Shown: one piece after another, positions 9,204-18,160 of the stretch
Layout: each line of letters opens with the position of its first letter
Numbering within the stretch: the stretch's first letter is position 1
Position numbers and translations under genes: made by a program
Origin: Streptomyces sp. SDr-06
Lineage (GTDB): Bacteria; Actinomycetota; Actinomycetes; Streptomycetales; Streptomycetaceae
Direction: 5' to 3'
DNA length: 64,000 bases
Assembly: GCF_003324565.1 (NCBI RefSeq)
Contig: NZ_QOLA01000028.1
Coordinates: forward strand, 1 to 64,000
Notes under the pieces: model-generated
The model's input: only the letters and a program-made list of their open reading frames with translations
Databases searched by the model: none
What the model was told of the DNA's origin: nothing

Positions 9204-11237
9204 TCACCCTCCCAACTGGAGCCACTCGGCGGCCTGCTCGACCATGGCGACGCCGAGCCTGCTGATCCGTACGGTGAACGGCGCCCCCGCCACACTGAGG
9301 CCCGCGAGCCGGACCGCGCCAAGCGGGGCCGACCTCATCGGGTGCAGGGCGACCGTTCCGGCCGGGGCGTCCGGGCGGATCCCGGCGAGGGTGGTCAGCA
9401 ACTGGATGCCCGCCGCGGCCGCCACCGCCGCGGGGCGGCAGGCGGCCGGATGCGGAACGGGCGCACTGTCGGCGGTGCGCTGCTCCCCCGCGTACATCTC
9501 GGGCAGCCGGTGGCGGAACGCCTCCGCCGCGGCCAGGACGCCCCGCAGCAGGCCGACGGCCTCCTTCTCGTAGCCGGCCGCCGCCAGCCCCGCGACTGCC
9601 ACGGCGCTCTCGTGCACCCGCACCGCCCCGGCCCGGTGTCCGAACGGGTTGTACCCGGGCTCCCGGACCGCGAGCCCGCGCAGCCCCCAGCCCGAGTCCA
9701 TCGCGGGGCCACCGAGCAGCCGGGCCAGCTGCTCCGTCTGCACCTTGTCGAGCAGCCCGGGGGCGAGACGGCCGCCGCCGAGCAGCCCCGTGTCCAGCAG
9801 GTGGGCGGCGCCCGCGCCGAGCAGCGGCACCGGTCTCCCGTCGGCGGTGCGGCCGGCGGCGGGGCGGCCGCCGCCGAGGTCGTCCAGCCAGAAGTCCGCC
9901 CGGAACCGCTCCCTGAGCGCTCCGGCCCGTGCGATCCAGGCGTCTGCCCCGGGGCGCCCACACTCCCGCAGCAGCTCGGCGCCGAGCAGCGCGGCCCGGT
10001 GGACATGGGCCTGGGTCTCCGCGCGGACGAACCCGGCGGCCCCCGGACCCGTCTCGGCGAGGTAGCCGTCACCGTCCAGGGTGGCGGCCAGCCAGTGCAG
10101 ACAGCGCTCCGCGGCGGGCAGCAGCTCGGTCACCTCCTGCTCGGGCAGCCCCCAGCGGCGCGCCTCCGCGAGCACCACCGGAAAGGCAAGGGTGGCTTCC
10201 ACCCCCGTGCACCCCGGCGGCAGGTAGGGTCCCGCGTCCCTGAACGGGCCCGGAATGCGCCCCAACTCTGCCTCGGGACCTGGGAGTTGAGTGCGCGCCA
10301 GGGTGCGGAGAGTGGCCGCGGCGAGCCGGGTGGACAGCGGCAGCGCCATCCGCGCCGCCCACAGCGCCTCGGCAGGCGCCGCCCCGCACCGCCAGGGGAC
10401 CCCGGCCGCCGCGTACAGGTCGGCCGGGCGGGCCGGGTCGCGGATCAGCAGGGCCCGGAGATCGTCGACGCTGTGCTGGAGCAGCGCCGCCACCCGCGGA
10501 TCGTCCCCCTCGGCCCTGGCCTCCTCGGGTGAGGGCAGCGGGCTCGCGGCGTGGCCGGACGGGCGCACCGGCCGATCGCTGCTGACGCGCAACTGGATCG
10601 TGCAGGAGCCGCCCGGAGGCAGCTCCACGGCCCAGCGCAGCACCCCGGCGGAGGCGAGCGCGTCGGTCGGCGGCGGCTGGGCGGTCACCGCACTGTGGGC
10701 GCCGCCCGAGGCCCAGCGCATGCCCGAGCCGTGCACGCTGGCGGGCAGTTCGGGCCCGGCGCGGCCTGCCGCGACCGCGCCCAGCTCGGCCAGGTCGGTG
10801 CCGAGGGCGATCTCCACCGGGAGGCGCATCGGGCGGGCCGACGAACTACTCAGGGTGATCCGTTCGGTCCCGTCCGCCTGCCGGAGGCGCTCCACGGCGA
10901 TCTCGGGGTCGGGGCCCGCGTCCGCCGCCGTGCGGACCACCGCGAGGAAGCGGGCCCGGTCGGCCGATATCGACCTGCCCTGGACGGCGATCGGGTCGCG
11001 GCCCGCCACTCTCAACTGGCAGCGGGACAGCAGCCGTCGGCCGTGCTGGTAGAAGCCTTCGAGGCCGTACCCGGTCAGCTGGCCGTGCTCCGGCGACATC
11101 GCGAGGCCGGGCAGCGCCACGCAGATCACCGCCGCGTGCACGGCCGGAAGCTCGCCGAGCGGCCCGGCCGCTCTGGGCGGAACCGGCCCCGGTGTGCTCA
11201 CGGTGCTGCCGGTGCGGGGAGATGCGGTGGGCGCCAT
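9204..11237 (-). CDS. Glycogen-debranching-like protein (GDE N-terminal domain plus six-hairpin glycosidase-like region)
   Basis: A 677-residue cytoplasmic protein. Residues about 30-200 resemble the N-terminal domain of bacterial amylo-alpha-1,6-glucosidases (LTGYGLEGFYQHGRRLLSR). The remainder is helix-rich and resembles an (alpha/alpha)6 toroid, with GYNPFGHRAGAVRVHESA near the C-terminus. This suggests action on alpha-glucans or trehalose/glycogen intermediates, but I could not confirm the catalytic acids. The start is ATG at 11237 behind AGAAGGG. The family is common in actinomycetes and often labelled glycogen debranching protein without biochemistry. It faces the same way as the Nudix gene, 95 bases apart, and the two may be co-transcribed. 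Confidence 0.78.
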   Translation of the reverse strand: MAPTASPRTGSTVSTPGPVPPRAAGPLGELPAVHAAVICVALPGLAMSPEHGQLTGYGLEGFYQHGRRLLSRCQLRVAGRDPIAVQGRSISADRARFLAVVRTAADAGPDPEIAVERLRQADGTERITLSSSSARPMRLPVEIALGTDLAELGAVAAGRAGPELPASVHGSGMRWASGGAHSAVTAQPPPTDALASAGVLRWAVELPPGGSCTIQLRVSSDRPVRPSGHAASPLPSPEEARAEGDDPRVAALLQHSVDDLRALLIRDPARPADLYAAAGVPWRCGAAPAEALWAARMALPLSTRLAAATLRTLARTQLPGPEAELGRIPGPFRDAGPYLPPGCTGVEATLAFPVVLAEARRWGLPEQEVTELLPAAERCLHWLAATLDGDGYLAETGPGAAGFVRAETQAHVHRAALLGAELLRECGRPGADAWIARAGALRERFRADFWLDDLGGGRPAAGRTADGRPVPLLGAGAAHLLDTGLLGGGRLAPGLLDKVQTEQLARLLGGPAMDSGWGLRGLAVREPGYNPFGHRAGAVRVHESAVAVAGLAAAGYEKEAVGLLRGVLAAAEAFRHRLPEMYAGEQRTADSAPVPHPAACRPAAVAAAAGIQLLTTLAGIRPDAPAGTVALHPMRSAPLGAVRLAGLSVAGAPFTVRISRLGVAMVEQAAEWLQLGG

Positions 11238-11635
11238 ACGTACCCTTCTGCGTGGGCCGGGCGACGGAGGCAAGCCCGGACGGATCCCGCCGCCCACGCG
11301 GCGCGGCGCCCGGTGCCGCGCTGCCACCCAGGTGAACGTCATGGCCCACGACCGGGTCACGGACGGATCGCCCGCCCGCCTCCACCCCAGGGCCGTACGG
11401 CTCCCACTGCCACGCCTCACCCTCATCTCGCTCCCCTCCGATCACTTCCGCCCCGGCGCGCCTCGCCTCCACGCCCTCCCGACGCGCCAGCCGCACATCA
11501 CCGTCGCCTCGGCCGCACACCGCCGCGTCGACCTTCCCCCGGATCCCTGTCCGGGCGTCTGTGTCCCGTCGCACCGGGCCGAACGGCGGCGCTTCTGTAT
11601 GTCCTGTCCTGTCCGGCCGAACGACGGCGCCTTCT
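11238..11635. other. Intergenic region, no gene recognised
   Basis: About 400 bases between two minus-strand genes. The only structure I noticed is an imperfect duplication of GGCCGAACGRCGGCGC at about 11578-11594 and 11616-11632, near the end of the DUF4192 gene. Open frames here lack ribosome sites and look like shadows. Confidence 0.4.
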
Positions 11636-13582
11636 TCATGAGCCCTTCCGCTCGACCGGCTCTCCACCCCGGCGACGCACACGCGCTCGCCCATTCCCGG
11701 AGTTCGGACGGCGTGAGTCCACACGAGCGGAATCGGGACGACCGGGGTTGGGTCGAGTGGAGTCGGACCGAGCGGAGTCCGGTCGAGCCGGATCGGGACG
11801 TGTCGGCTCGGGGCGAGAGGACTCCGAGCTGCCGGAACTCCCGCGGCGTGACGCCTCGTTGGCGTTCGCCTGTGGCGACGCGGCCGGTGTCGTGCGGCGG
11901 GACTTCGGACGGGCTGCCCGAGGGGCGGACGGCTCCACCGGCCCTGGCGAAGCCTCGCACGCGGCGGCATGCCCGTCCTCGGACACGAGGGAGTCCGAAC
12001 TCCGGGGTGCGGTGACGCGCACATCCTCCGTTGCGTCGGTGTGCGTCCCCTCGGTTGCGGCGGCCTGCGCACCCTCGGGCGCGAAGGCGGCCACCGACCC
12101 GGCCGCGGAGGTCTGGGCATCCCCGGCCGCGGCCTCGACAGCACCTTCGGCCACCGTGGCATCCGCCTCCGCCACCGCGGCGAGCTCCGGGGATTCCACC
12201 GTGCCCCCGGCCGGAACCCCATCCCTCTGCTCGCCCTTGGGGGCGGCCGGTTCCGCAAGCCTCGCGGCGCGCTCCTCGCGCAGGCAGATGCGCAGGTCCT
12301 CCGGGTCGAGGCCGCCGTTGCAGGCCTGGTGAAGCAGCCGGGCGAAGCGGTAGTCGGGGTCGGCCCGCAGGGCGAGGCTGAAGGCCACCCTGGCGTGGGG
12401 GTCGTCGCCGGTCGACCAGGAGACCCAGCCCGCCAGGGTGAGCAGCGCGGCGGCGTGGTCGCCGTACGGGCCGACGCAACGGCGGGCCAGCGCTCGCCAC
12501 AGGCGCAGCGCGGGCCCCGCTTCGGCCCCCTCCATCCACTCCGCCGCCCAGTCCCGGGTCGTGCGGTCCTGGAGGCCGAGGATCACGGCCGCCGCCTCGT
12601 CGTGGGCGATGAGTCCGTCGTCCTGGTCGTCCTCCGCGTTCCTGCCGACAAGCAGCGTGCCCGTCCCCCGCCTGCCCGCGGGGACGAGGTCGGGACCGCG
12701 GGTCGGAGCGGGTGCCTCCGCGATCCGGCGCATGAGACGGGCCGCCAGGTCGAGCGTCTCGTCCGCCACGGTGCGCCGGTCGCCCTCGCTGAGGATGCGG
12801 GGGAACATCTCCGCGGCCGCGGCGTCCAGGGCCCGCTCCTGCTCGGCCGCCGCCTCGGTCACCCACGGCGCGAACCGGGCCTCCATCTCCCGCAGGGAGC
12901 CCCGGACTTGGATGCCCGCGTAGGTGGCGGCGGCCGCCATGACGGACGTGCCCGGCAGGGCCAGCACGCTGCCTTCCGGTGGACAGCAGCGGGCGTCGGG
13001 GCAGCAGTACGACCAGTAGCGCCCGTCGGAAATGCAGAGCGCTTCGAGTACGGGCACGTCGAGGACGCCGCACGCCGTGCGGAGCCGCTGGGCCAACGGC
13101 CGCAATCGCTCCATCACTTCGTGCCCACTGCCGCCACCCGACGGGTCCTGGCAGAGGAAGACGACAATTCCGTCGGGCCGTTGACCGCGCCGCTCGCTTC
13201 CGGTGACCAGACAGTCGGCGAGCTGATCGGAGATGTCCGGCCACTCCTGGGGCGAGGCGGGCAGCCCCACCCTGACCCGGCCCCCGAACCGTCCGCTCTC
13301 GCCGTGCAACGCGACCAGCACGACCGAGTCGGTCGGATAGAAGCCCATCAAGTACGGCAGCGCGTCCGCCAGTTCGGCCGGACCGCGCAAGGTGATCCGG
13401 GGCTCGCCCGCCGAGCCGTGGGATTCGGATGAGGGGGCCTCGGGTTCATGGGCCTCCGAGTGGCAGGATGCGGCATCACTTGGCCCGAGGCCGGTGGTCT
13501 CGAAGCCGCGGGATTCGGCCTCGCGGGATTCGCAGTCGCGGGGTTCGGGATTGCAGGGTTCCGATTCGTGGTGTTCGCTCAT
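11636..13582 (-). CDS. DUF4192 protein with low-complexity ends
   Basis: A 648-residue protein. Residues about 60-420 are the DUF4192 domain (ITLRGPAELADALPYLMGFYPTDSVVLVAL), widespread in actinobacteria and without a known function. A cysteine-rich patch SYCCPDARCCPPEG near residue 210 could bind metal. The first 55 residues and the last about 170 are low complexity. The N-terminus is Glu/Arg/Ser-rich, coded by imperfect 15-bp repeats. The C-terminus is first Ala/Glu-rich, then a run of PDSARSDSTRP-like repeats ending in Arg. I chose ATG 13582; ATG 13591 is equally possible, and GGGA precedes both. A pair of DnaA-box-like 9-mers lies about 50 bases upstream. Confidence 0.85.
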   Translation of the reverse strand: MSEHHESEPCNPEPRDCESREAESRGFETTGLGPSDAASCHSEAHEPEAPSSESHGSAGEPRITLRGPAELADALPYLMGFYPTDSVVLVALHGESGRFGGRVRVGLPASPQEWPDISDQLADCLVTGSERRGQRPDGIVVFLCQDPSGGGSGHEVMERLRPLAQRLRTACGVLDVPVLEALCISDGRYWSYCCPDARCCPPEGSVLALPGTSVMAAAATYAGIQVRGSLREMEARFAPWVTEAAAEQERALDAAAAEMFPRILSEGDRRTVADETLDLAARLMRRIAEAPAPTRGPDLVPAGRRGTGTLLVGRNAEDDQDDGLIAHDEAAAVILGLQDRTTRDWAAEWMEGAEAGPALRLWRALARRCVGPYGDHAAALLTLAGWVSWSTGDDPHARVAFSLALRADPDYRFARLLHQACNGGLDPEDLRICLREERAARLAEPAAPKGEQRDGVPAGGTVESPELAAVAEADATVAEGAVEAAAGDAQTSAAGSVAAFAPEGAQAAATEGTHTDATEDVRVTAPRSSDSLVSEDGHAAACEASPGPVEPSAPRAARPKSRRTTPAASPQANANEASRRGSSGSSESSRPEPTRPDPARPDSARSDSTRPNPGRPDSARVDSRRPNSGNGRARVRRRGGEPVERKGS

Positions 13583-13630
13583 GTCTCGCATGTCCCGAGG
13601 GTTTCGCGACCACGGGTCCCCTGCCACCCC

Positions 13631-13650
13631 TGTGGATAACGTTGTCCACA
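13631..13650. promoter_or_regulatory. Inverted pair of DnaA-box-like 9-mers
   Basis: TTATCCACA on the minus strand (13631-13639) and TTGTCCACA on the plus strand (13642-13650) face each other across two bases, forming a near-perfect 24-base palindrome (13629-13652) upstream of the DUF4192 gene. Both 9-mers equal known DnaA boxes. The rest of the 13583-14040 gap shows no supported gene. Confidence 0.6.
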
Positions 13651-14040
13651 GGCCGAAGACGCCGGTCATACAAGTGCGACGGACGTGGCGCAGCCCCTCA
13701 ACCGCGCCTCAGGAAAGGGCGCGTCGCCCAGGCCGGGACGGTGAGCCACGCCAGGGTGTCCTGCCCACCCCGCGCGACGGGTGAGGAACCCGCGCCGTTG
13801 CCGCCCGGGGCAGTCCGGCACCGATGAGCCGCCGCCACCACGTTGCGCGGAAGCGGCGCACAGCCCACCGACGACCTGACTCGGGCCCGCTGGAGACGGT
13901 CCCCCAGACCGACTCCGACCCGGGAGGCGGAGGTGCACGTCTCCCTCCGTGCGCAGACCGACACGGTCGTTCCCACACCGTCTCCATGCCGGTCGCGCGA
14001 GGGCCCGCGCGCCTCGGTGACCAGCGGGGGCGGCTGATCA

Positions 14041-14082
14041 GGAACGGTTCGTTCCGCGATTGTCGGACCCGTCCTGTTGTAT
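14041..14082 (+). promoter_or_regulatory. recQ promoter region: inverted repeat plus RecA-NDp-like promoter
   Basis: GGAAC-N5-GTTCC (14041-14055) precedes TTGTCGG (14060-14066) and TTGTAT (14077-14082). The distance from TTGTC to the -10, 17 bases, equals that in the recA and dinG promoters of this window. The -10 ends seven bases before the recQ ATG, predicting a leaderless or nearly leaderless message, which fits the poor ribosome site. Confidence 0.5.
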
Positions 14083-14088
14083 GGGGGC

Positions 14089-16260
14089 ATGGAGCACACG
14101 AGCAACGCGGAACTGCGCATGGAGGCCGACACGGTCCTCGCCCGTCTCGTCGGGGACGCCACCGGCACCGCGCGGCTGCGCGAGGACCAGTGGCGGGCCA
14201 TCGAGGCGCTGGTCGCCGACAAGCGGCGGGCGCTCGTCGTGCAGCGCACCGGGTGGGGCAAGTCGGCGGTGTACTTCGTGGCGACCGCACTGCTGCGGGC
14301 CCAGGGCGCGGGGCCCACGGTGATCGTCTCGCCGCTGCTCGCCCTGATGCGCAACCAGGTCGAGGCGGCGGCCCGGGCGGGCATCAGCGCCCGGACGATC
14401 AATTCGGCCAACCCGGAGGAGTGGGACACCATCCAGGAGGAGGTCGCCGCGGGCGCGGTGGACGTGCTGCTGGTGTCGCCGGAGCGGCTCAACAATCCGG
14501 ATTTCCGGGACAACGTGCTGCCGAAGCTGTCCGCGGCCACGGGCCTGCTCGTGGTGGACGAGGCGCACTGCATCTCCGACTGGGGCCACGACTTCCGGCC
14601 GGACTACCGCCGGCTGCGCACCATGCTGGCCGAACTGTCGCCGGGCGTGCCGGTGTTGGCGACCACGGCCACCGCCAACGCGCGGGTGACGGCGGACGTC
14701 GCCGAGCAGCTCGGCACCGGCGGCGGCTCGGACGCGCTGGTGCTGCGCGGCCCGCTGGACCGCGAGAGCCTCAGCCTCAACGTGCTCGCGCTGCCCGACG
14801 CGGCGCACCGCCTCGGCTGGCTCGCCGACCACCTCGACGAGCTGCCGGGCTCGGGGATCATCTACACGCTCACGGTCGCGGCGGCCGAGGAGATCACCGC
14901 GTACCTGCGCCGGAGCGGGCACACGGTCGCCTCGTACACCGGCAAGACGGAGAACGCGGACCGCCAGCATGCCGAGGACGACCTGCTGGCCAACCGCGTC
15001 AAGGCGCTGGTCGCCACCTCAGCGCTCGGCATGGGCTTCGACAAGCCGGACCTGGGCTTCGTCGTCCACCTGGGCTCGCCCTCCTCCCCCATCGCCTACT
15101 ACCAGCAGGTCGGCCGCGCGGGCCGCGGTGTGGCGCACGCGGAGGTGCTGCTGCTGCCGGGCCGCGAGGACGAGGCGATCTGGAAGTACTTCGCGTCGGT
15201 GGCCTTCCCGCCCGAGGAGCAGGTCCGGCGCACGCTCGACGTGCTGGCGCAGGCCGGTCGGCCACTGTCGCTGCCCGCCCTGGAACCGCTGGTGGAGCTG
15301 CGGCGCACCCGACTGGAGACGATGCTCAAGGTGCTGGACGTGGACGGCGCGGTACGCCGCGTCAAGGGCGGCTGGACGACCACGGGCGAGCCCTGGGTGT
15401 ACGACACCGAGCGGTACGCGTGGGTCGCTCGCCAGCGCGCCGCCGAGCAGCAGGCGATGCGCGACTACGCCTCCACGACGGGGTGCCGGATGGAGTTCCT
15501 GCGCCGCCAGCTGGACGACGAGCAGGCAGCCCCGTGCGGGCGCTGCGACAACTGCGCGGGCGCGCGCTTCACCGCGGACGTCTCCGGCGCGGCCCTGGAC
15601 GTGGCGCGCGGCGAGCTGACCCGGCCGGGCGTGGAGGTGGAGCCCCGCAAGATGTGGCCCACGGGTCTCGCGGCGATCGGCATCGACCTGAAGGGCCGCA
15701 TCCCGGCGGGCGAACTGGCCTTTTCGGGCCGGGCGTTGGGGAGGCTATCGGACATCGGCTGGGGCAACCGGCTGCGCCCGATGCTCGCGCCGGGCGCCCC
15801 GGACGGTCCGGTGCCGGACGACGTGGTGCAGGCGGTGGTGAGCGTGTTGGCCGACTGGGCGAAGGGGCCCGGCGGCTGGGCCTCGGGCGGTCCCGACGCA
15901 CCGCCCCGGCCCGCCGGTGTGGTGACCCTGCCCTCGCGCACCCGGCCTGCGCTGGTCTCCTCGCTGGGCGCGCGGATCGCCGAGATCGGCCGGATGCCCC
16001 TGCTCGGCTCCCTCGCCTATGCGCCGGGGGTCGAGGGTGAGCGGATCGCGCAGTCCAACAGCGCCCAGCGGGTCCGTGCCCTGCACCACGCCTTCACGGT
16101 CCCGGAGCCGCTGGCGGCGGCGCTGGTCGAGGCCCAAGGGCCGGTGTTGCTGATCGACGATGCGTCCGACACGGGCTGGACGCTGGCGGTGGCGGCCCGG
16201 CTGCTGCGCCGCTCCGGGGCCAAGGGGGTGTTCCCCCTGGTCCTCGCGATCCAGTCGTGA
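14089..16260 (+). CDS. recQ: RecQ-family DNA helicase with C-terminal phosphoribosyltransferase-like tail
   Basis: A 723-residue SF2 helicase. The Q-motif/N-terminal part (RLREDQWRAIEAL) is followed by Walker A RTGWGKS (53-59), DEAH at 157-160 (VVDEAHCISDWGHDFRPDY) and motif VI around YYQQVGRAGRG. A RecQ zinc-binding cysteine cluster, CGRCDNC, lies at about 480-486. The last about 200 residues do not look like a normal HRDC region. They end in VLLIDDASDTGWTLAVAARL, which closely resembles the PRPP-binding loop of type I phosphoribosyltransferases. I use ATG 14089; TTG 14077 is in frame. The protein unwinds DNA in recombination and repair; the role of the tail is unknown. Confidence 0.92.
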   Translation: MEHTSNAELRMEADTVLARLVGDATGTARLREDQWRAIEALVADKRRALVVQRTGWGKSAVYFVATALLRAQGAGPTVIVSPLLALMRNQVEAAARAGISARTINSANPEEWDTIQEEVAAGAVDVLLVSPERLNNPDFRDNVLPKLSAATGLLVVDEAHCISDWGHDFRPDYRRLRTMLAELSPGVPVLATTATANARVTADVAEQLGTGGGSDALVLRGPLDRESLSLNVLALPDAAHRLGWLADHLDELPGSGIIYTLTVAAAEEITAYLRRSGHTVASYTGKTENADRQHAEDDLLANRVKALVATSALGMGFDKPDLGFVVHLGSPSSPIAYYQQVGRAGRGVAHAEVLLLPGREDEAIWKYFASVAFPPEEQVRRTLDVLAQAGRPLSLPALEPLVELRRTRLETMLKVLDVDGAVRRVKGGWTTTGEPWVYDTERYAWVARQRAAEQQAMRDYASTTGCRMEFLRRQLDDEQAAPCGRCDNCAGARFTADVSGAALDVARGELTRPGVEVEPRKMWPTGLAAIGIDLKGRIPAGELAFSGRALGRLSDIGWGNRLRPMLAPGAPDGPVPDDVVQAVVSVLADWAKGPGGWASGGPDAPPRPAGVVTLPSRTRPALVSSLGARIAEIGRMPLLGSLAYAPGVEGERIAQSNSAQRVRALHHAFTVPEPLAAALVEAQGPVLLIDDASDTGWTLAVAARLLRRSGAKGVFPLVLAIQS

Positions 16261-16477
16261 CCGCAGGGGTGGCCGGCGGTGCCGCTGGGCAGGGATATGA
16301 GTGCCATACCCGTCGATTCAGGTCAGCGTCGTCAATTGCTCGTTGCCGCCTGACCGCGCGGCGGCAAGAATTGGAGCCACCCCCGCACGGCCCCCCTGTG
16401 GTCCGGAAGGGCTGTGCCGTGGTGCGCCCTCACCCGACCCTGCCCGCTCTGTGGGCGCGTATCCGGAAGGGAGGACC

Positions 16478-17119
16478 GTGACCTTCGGATTCGCTCCGTC
16501 CGCAGCCTCGGCAGCAGCCTCCGCCCCCATGTCGGCCGACTCCGCGAACCGTCTCGGCAGGATTCTGGAACCCGCCGAGTGGGCCGCGGCCGGCATTCCG
16601 CTGCTGCGCAATCCCCGCGAGGTCGTCAGCGGGCTGCACGCCCGGCACCGGCCGACGCCCACGACCGCCGTCGTCGCGGTCCTGGACCACGAGGAACGGC
16701 TCGCGGCCAGCGCCTCGTTCGCGCGCCGCGCCGCACCGGCCGACGGCTGGGAGTTCCGCAACGCGCTGCTCGCGCACCTGCGCCGGGTGATCCCGCACGA
16801 TCTGCGCCGCCGGGCCCCGGTGCGCACCGCCGTGCTGCTCTACTGCCGCGACGGCGACGAGCGCTGGACGGAGGAGGACGGCGCCTGGATGTGGGGTCTG
16901 CGCGACGCCTGCACCCTGCACGGGCTGCGCTGCGGCGCGTACATCACGCTCACGCGCGGCGGCTGGCAGGTGCTCGGCGAGGGGCGCGGCGGCCGCCGCC
17001 CCAGCTCGCTCGCCGGTCCGGGCTCCCTGGCCGAGGCCGAGTCCGAACTGGCCGAGCCGCTGCGGCTGCGCTCCGGCGCCGGCGCGGTGGAGATGCTGCG
17101 GCGCACGGCCGCGCGCTGA
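16478..17119 (+). CDS. Conserved streptomycete protein of unknown function
   Basis: A 213-residue cytoplasmic protein that I do not recognise beyond its conservation in streptomycetes. The start GTG 16478 is well placed behind AAGGGAGG. After an Ala/Ser-rich N-terminus there is a compact alpha/beta-looking domain. It includes a hydrophobic strand followed by charged turns (TAVLLYCRDGDERW) and an aromatic patch (DGAWMWGLRDACTLHGLRCGAYITL). The C-terminus is Leu/Glu-rich and helical. No signal peptide or membrane segment is seen. It follows recQ by 217 bases on the same strand; co-transcription is possible but unproven. Confidence 0.75.
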   Translation: MTFGFAPSAASAAASAPMSADSANRLGRILEPAEWAAAGIPLLRNPREVVSGLHARHRPTPTTAVVAVLDHEERLAASASFARRAAPADGWEFRNALLAHLRRVIPHDLRRRAPVRTAVLLYCRDGDERWTEEDGAWMWGLRDACTLHGLRCGAYITLTRGGWQVLGEGRGGRRPSSLAGPGSLAEAESELAEPLRLRSGAGAVEMLRRTAAR

Positions 17120-17271
17120 ACCGTTCCGGCACAGCCACGGGCGCAATCCCGGGCCCGGCCTGATGGGGTCCGCCCGCCGCCCCGCCGGACGGATCCGGCC
17201 CGGGGCAGGGCGGCACGGCCTCTGGGCTTCGGGCTCCGGAGCGCTCGCCCCGGATTCCCGACCCGGTCCCG

Positions 17272-17293
17272 CGCGCACGGACCATCGTGCGCG
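17272..17293. terminator. Hairpin between convergent genes
   Basis: CGCGCACG (17272-17279) pairs with CGTGCGCG (17286-17293) across a 6-base loop, with further imperfect pairing outside. It sits between two convergent genes; no T-run follows. Confidence 0.4.
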
Positions 17294-17317
17294 GGGCCGA
17301 ACTGGCTGCGTCGGTGC

Positions 17318-17938
17318 TCAGACTCCGGCGCCGAGCGCCGCGTTGATCCGCTGCGGGTCACCGCACACGATGAGCAGCGCCTCGGCGCGGGCCAGGGCGA
17401 GCGGCAGCGCGCGACCGGCGTCGTCGGCCGCGGCGTCGTTGACGGCGACGACGACCACGGGCCGAGCGGAGGCCCGGTCCACGGCGGCGGCACCGGCGTA
17501 GAAGACGTCGTCCCGGGCGTCGTGCTGGGCCCAGTAGGCGTCCTCGCCGAAGGACAGCTCGTGCGCCGCCCACGGGTGCGGCTCACCGGTGGTGAGGACC
17601 AGGATGTCGCCCGGCGCGCGGCCGGAGTCGAGCAGCAGGTCCACCGCTTCGCCCGCGGCGTCCAGCGCGCCCTCGGCCGGAGCCGGGATCAGCTGGATCT
17701 GCGGGCCGGACGAGGCCGGCGGCGGGGTGGGCGGGGTCTGCGCGGCGGAGCCGTGGGACCGCTGCGCGGGAGGCGTGGGCCGGGCCGGGCCGGGGCCCGG
17801 ACGTCCGGGTCGCGGTGTGGCCGCGGAACGCGGACCGGGTACGGGGTGAGGGGTCTGCGCGGTGCGGCCGGCGGCCGGGGTGACGCGGGGACCCTGGGCA
17901 CTCTCGTGAATCTGAGGCTCCTCGGGGATGAGAGGCAT
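17318..17938 (-). CDS. Protein resembling a detached C-terminal segment of an SF1 helicase
   Basis: A 206-residue protein. The first about 75 residues are Pro/Ala-rich. The rest (from PQIQLIPAPAEGALDAA) resembles motor domain 2 of UvrD/HelD-like helicases: a motif IV-like strand GDILVLTTGE, a V-like strand RPVVVVAVN and a VI-like segment ALARAEALLIVCGDPQ. There is no Walker A or domain 1, and the motif V Gly and Glu are lost, so it cannot hydrolyse ATP alone. It could be a decayed helicase or an adapted binding domain. The start is uncertain: ATG 17938 has no clear ribosome site and a GTG at 17974 is in frame. Confidence 0.7.
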   Translation of the reverse strand: MPLIPEEPQIHESAQGPRVTPAAGRTAQTPHPVPGPRSAATPRPGRPGPGPARPTPPAQRSHGSAAQTPPTPPPASSGPQIQLIPAPAEGALDAAGEAVDLLLDSGRAPGDILVLTTGEPHPWAAHELSFGEDAYWAQHDARDDVFYAGAAAVDRASARPVVVVAVNDAAADDAGRALPLALARAEALLIVCGDPQRINAALGAGV

Positions 17939-18160
17939 GAGTTGATGTCTATCAAATGCCGGTGAAGGCGTCACCGGCGGGTGGGCACAAAGGTGCGATC
18001 GGGGCGGAGTCTCCCCGCAACTGGGCGGGAAAGTCCAGGGATTTCAGGACGCGGGCCCGTACTTTCGCCCGTCCGCGAAGCGGACCGGAAGGCTCCGGGA
18101 ACGGGGCCGCACCGTGCGGACAACGGACGGAGAACCTCCGGGACTCGGCCGTGATCCGGG

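Noticed and set aside
13843..14037. Small plus-strand ORF upstream of recQ
   Set aside because: No ribosome site, Arg/Pro/Thr-rich shadow composition and it lies in a promoter region.
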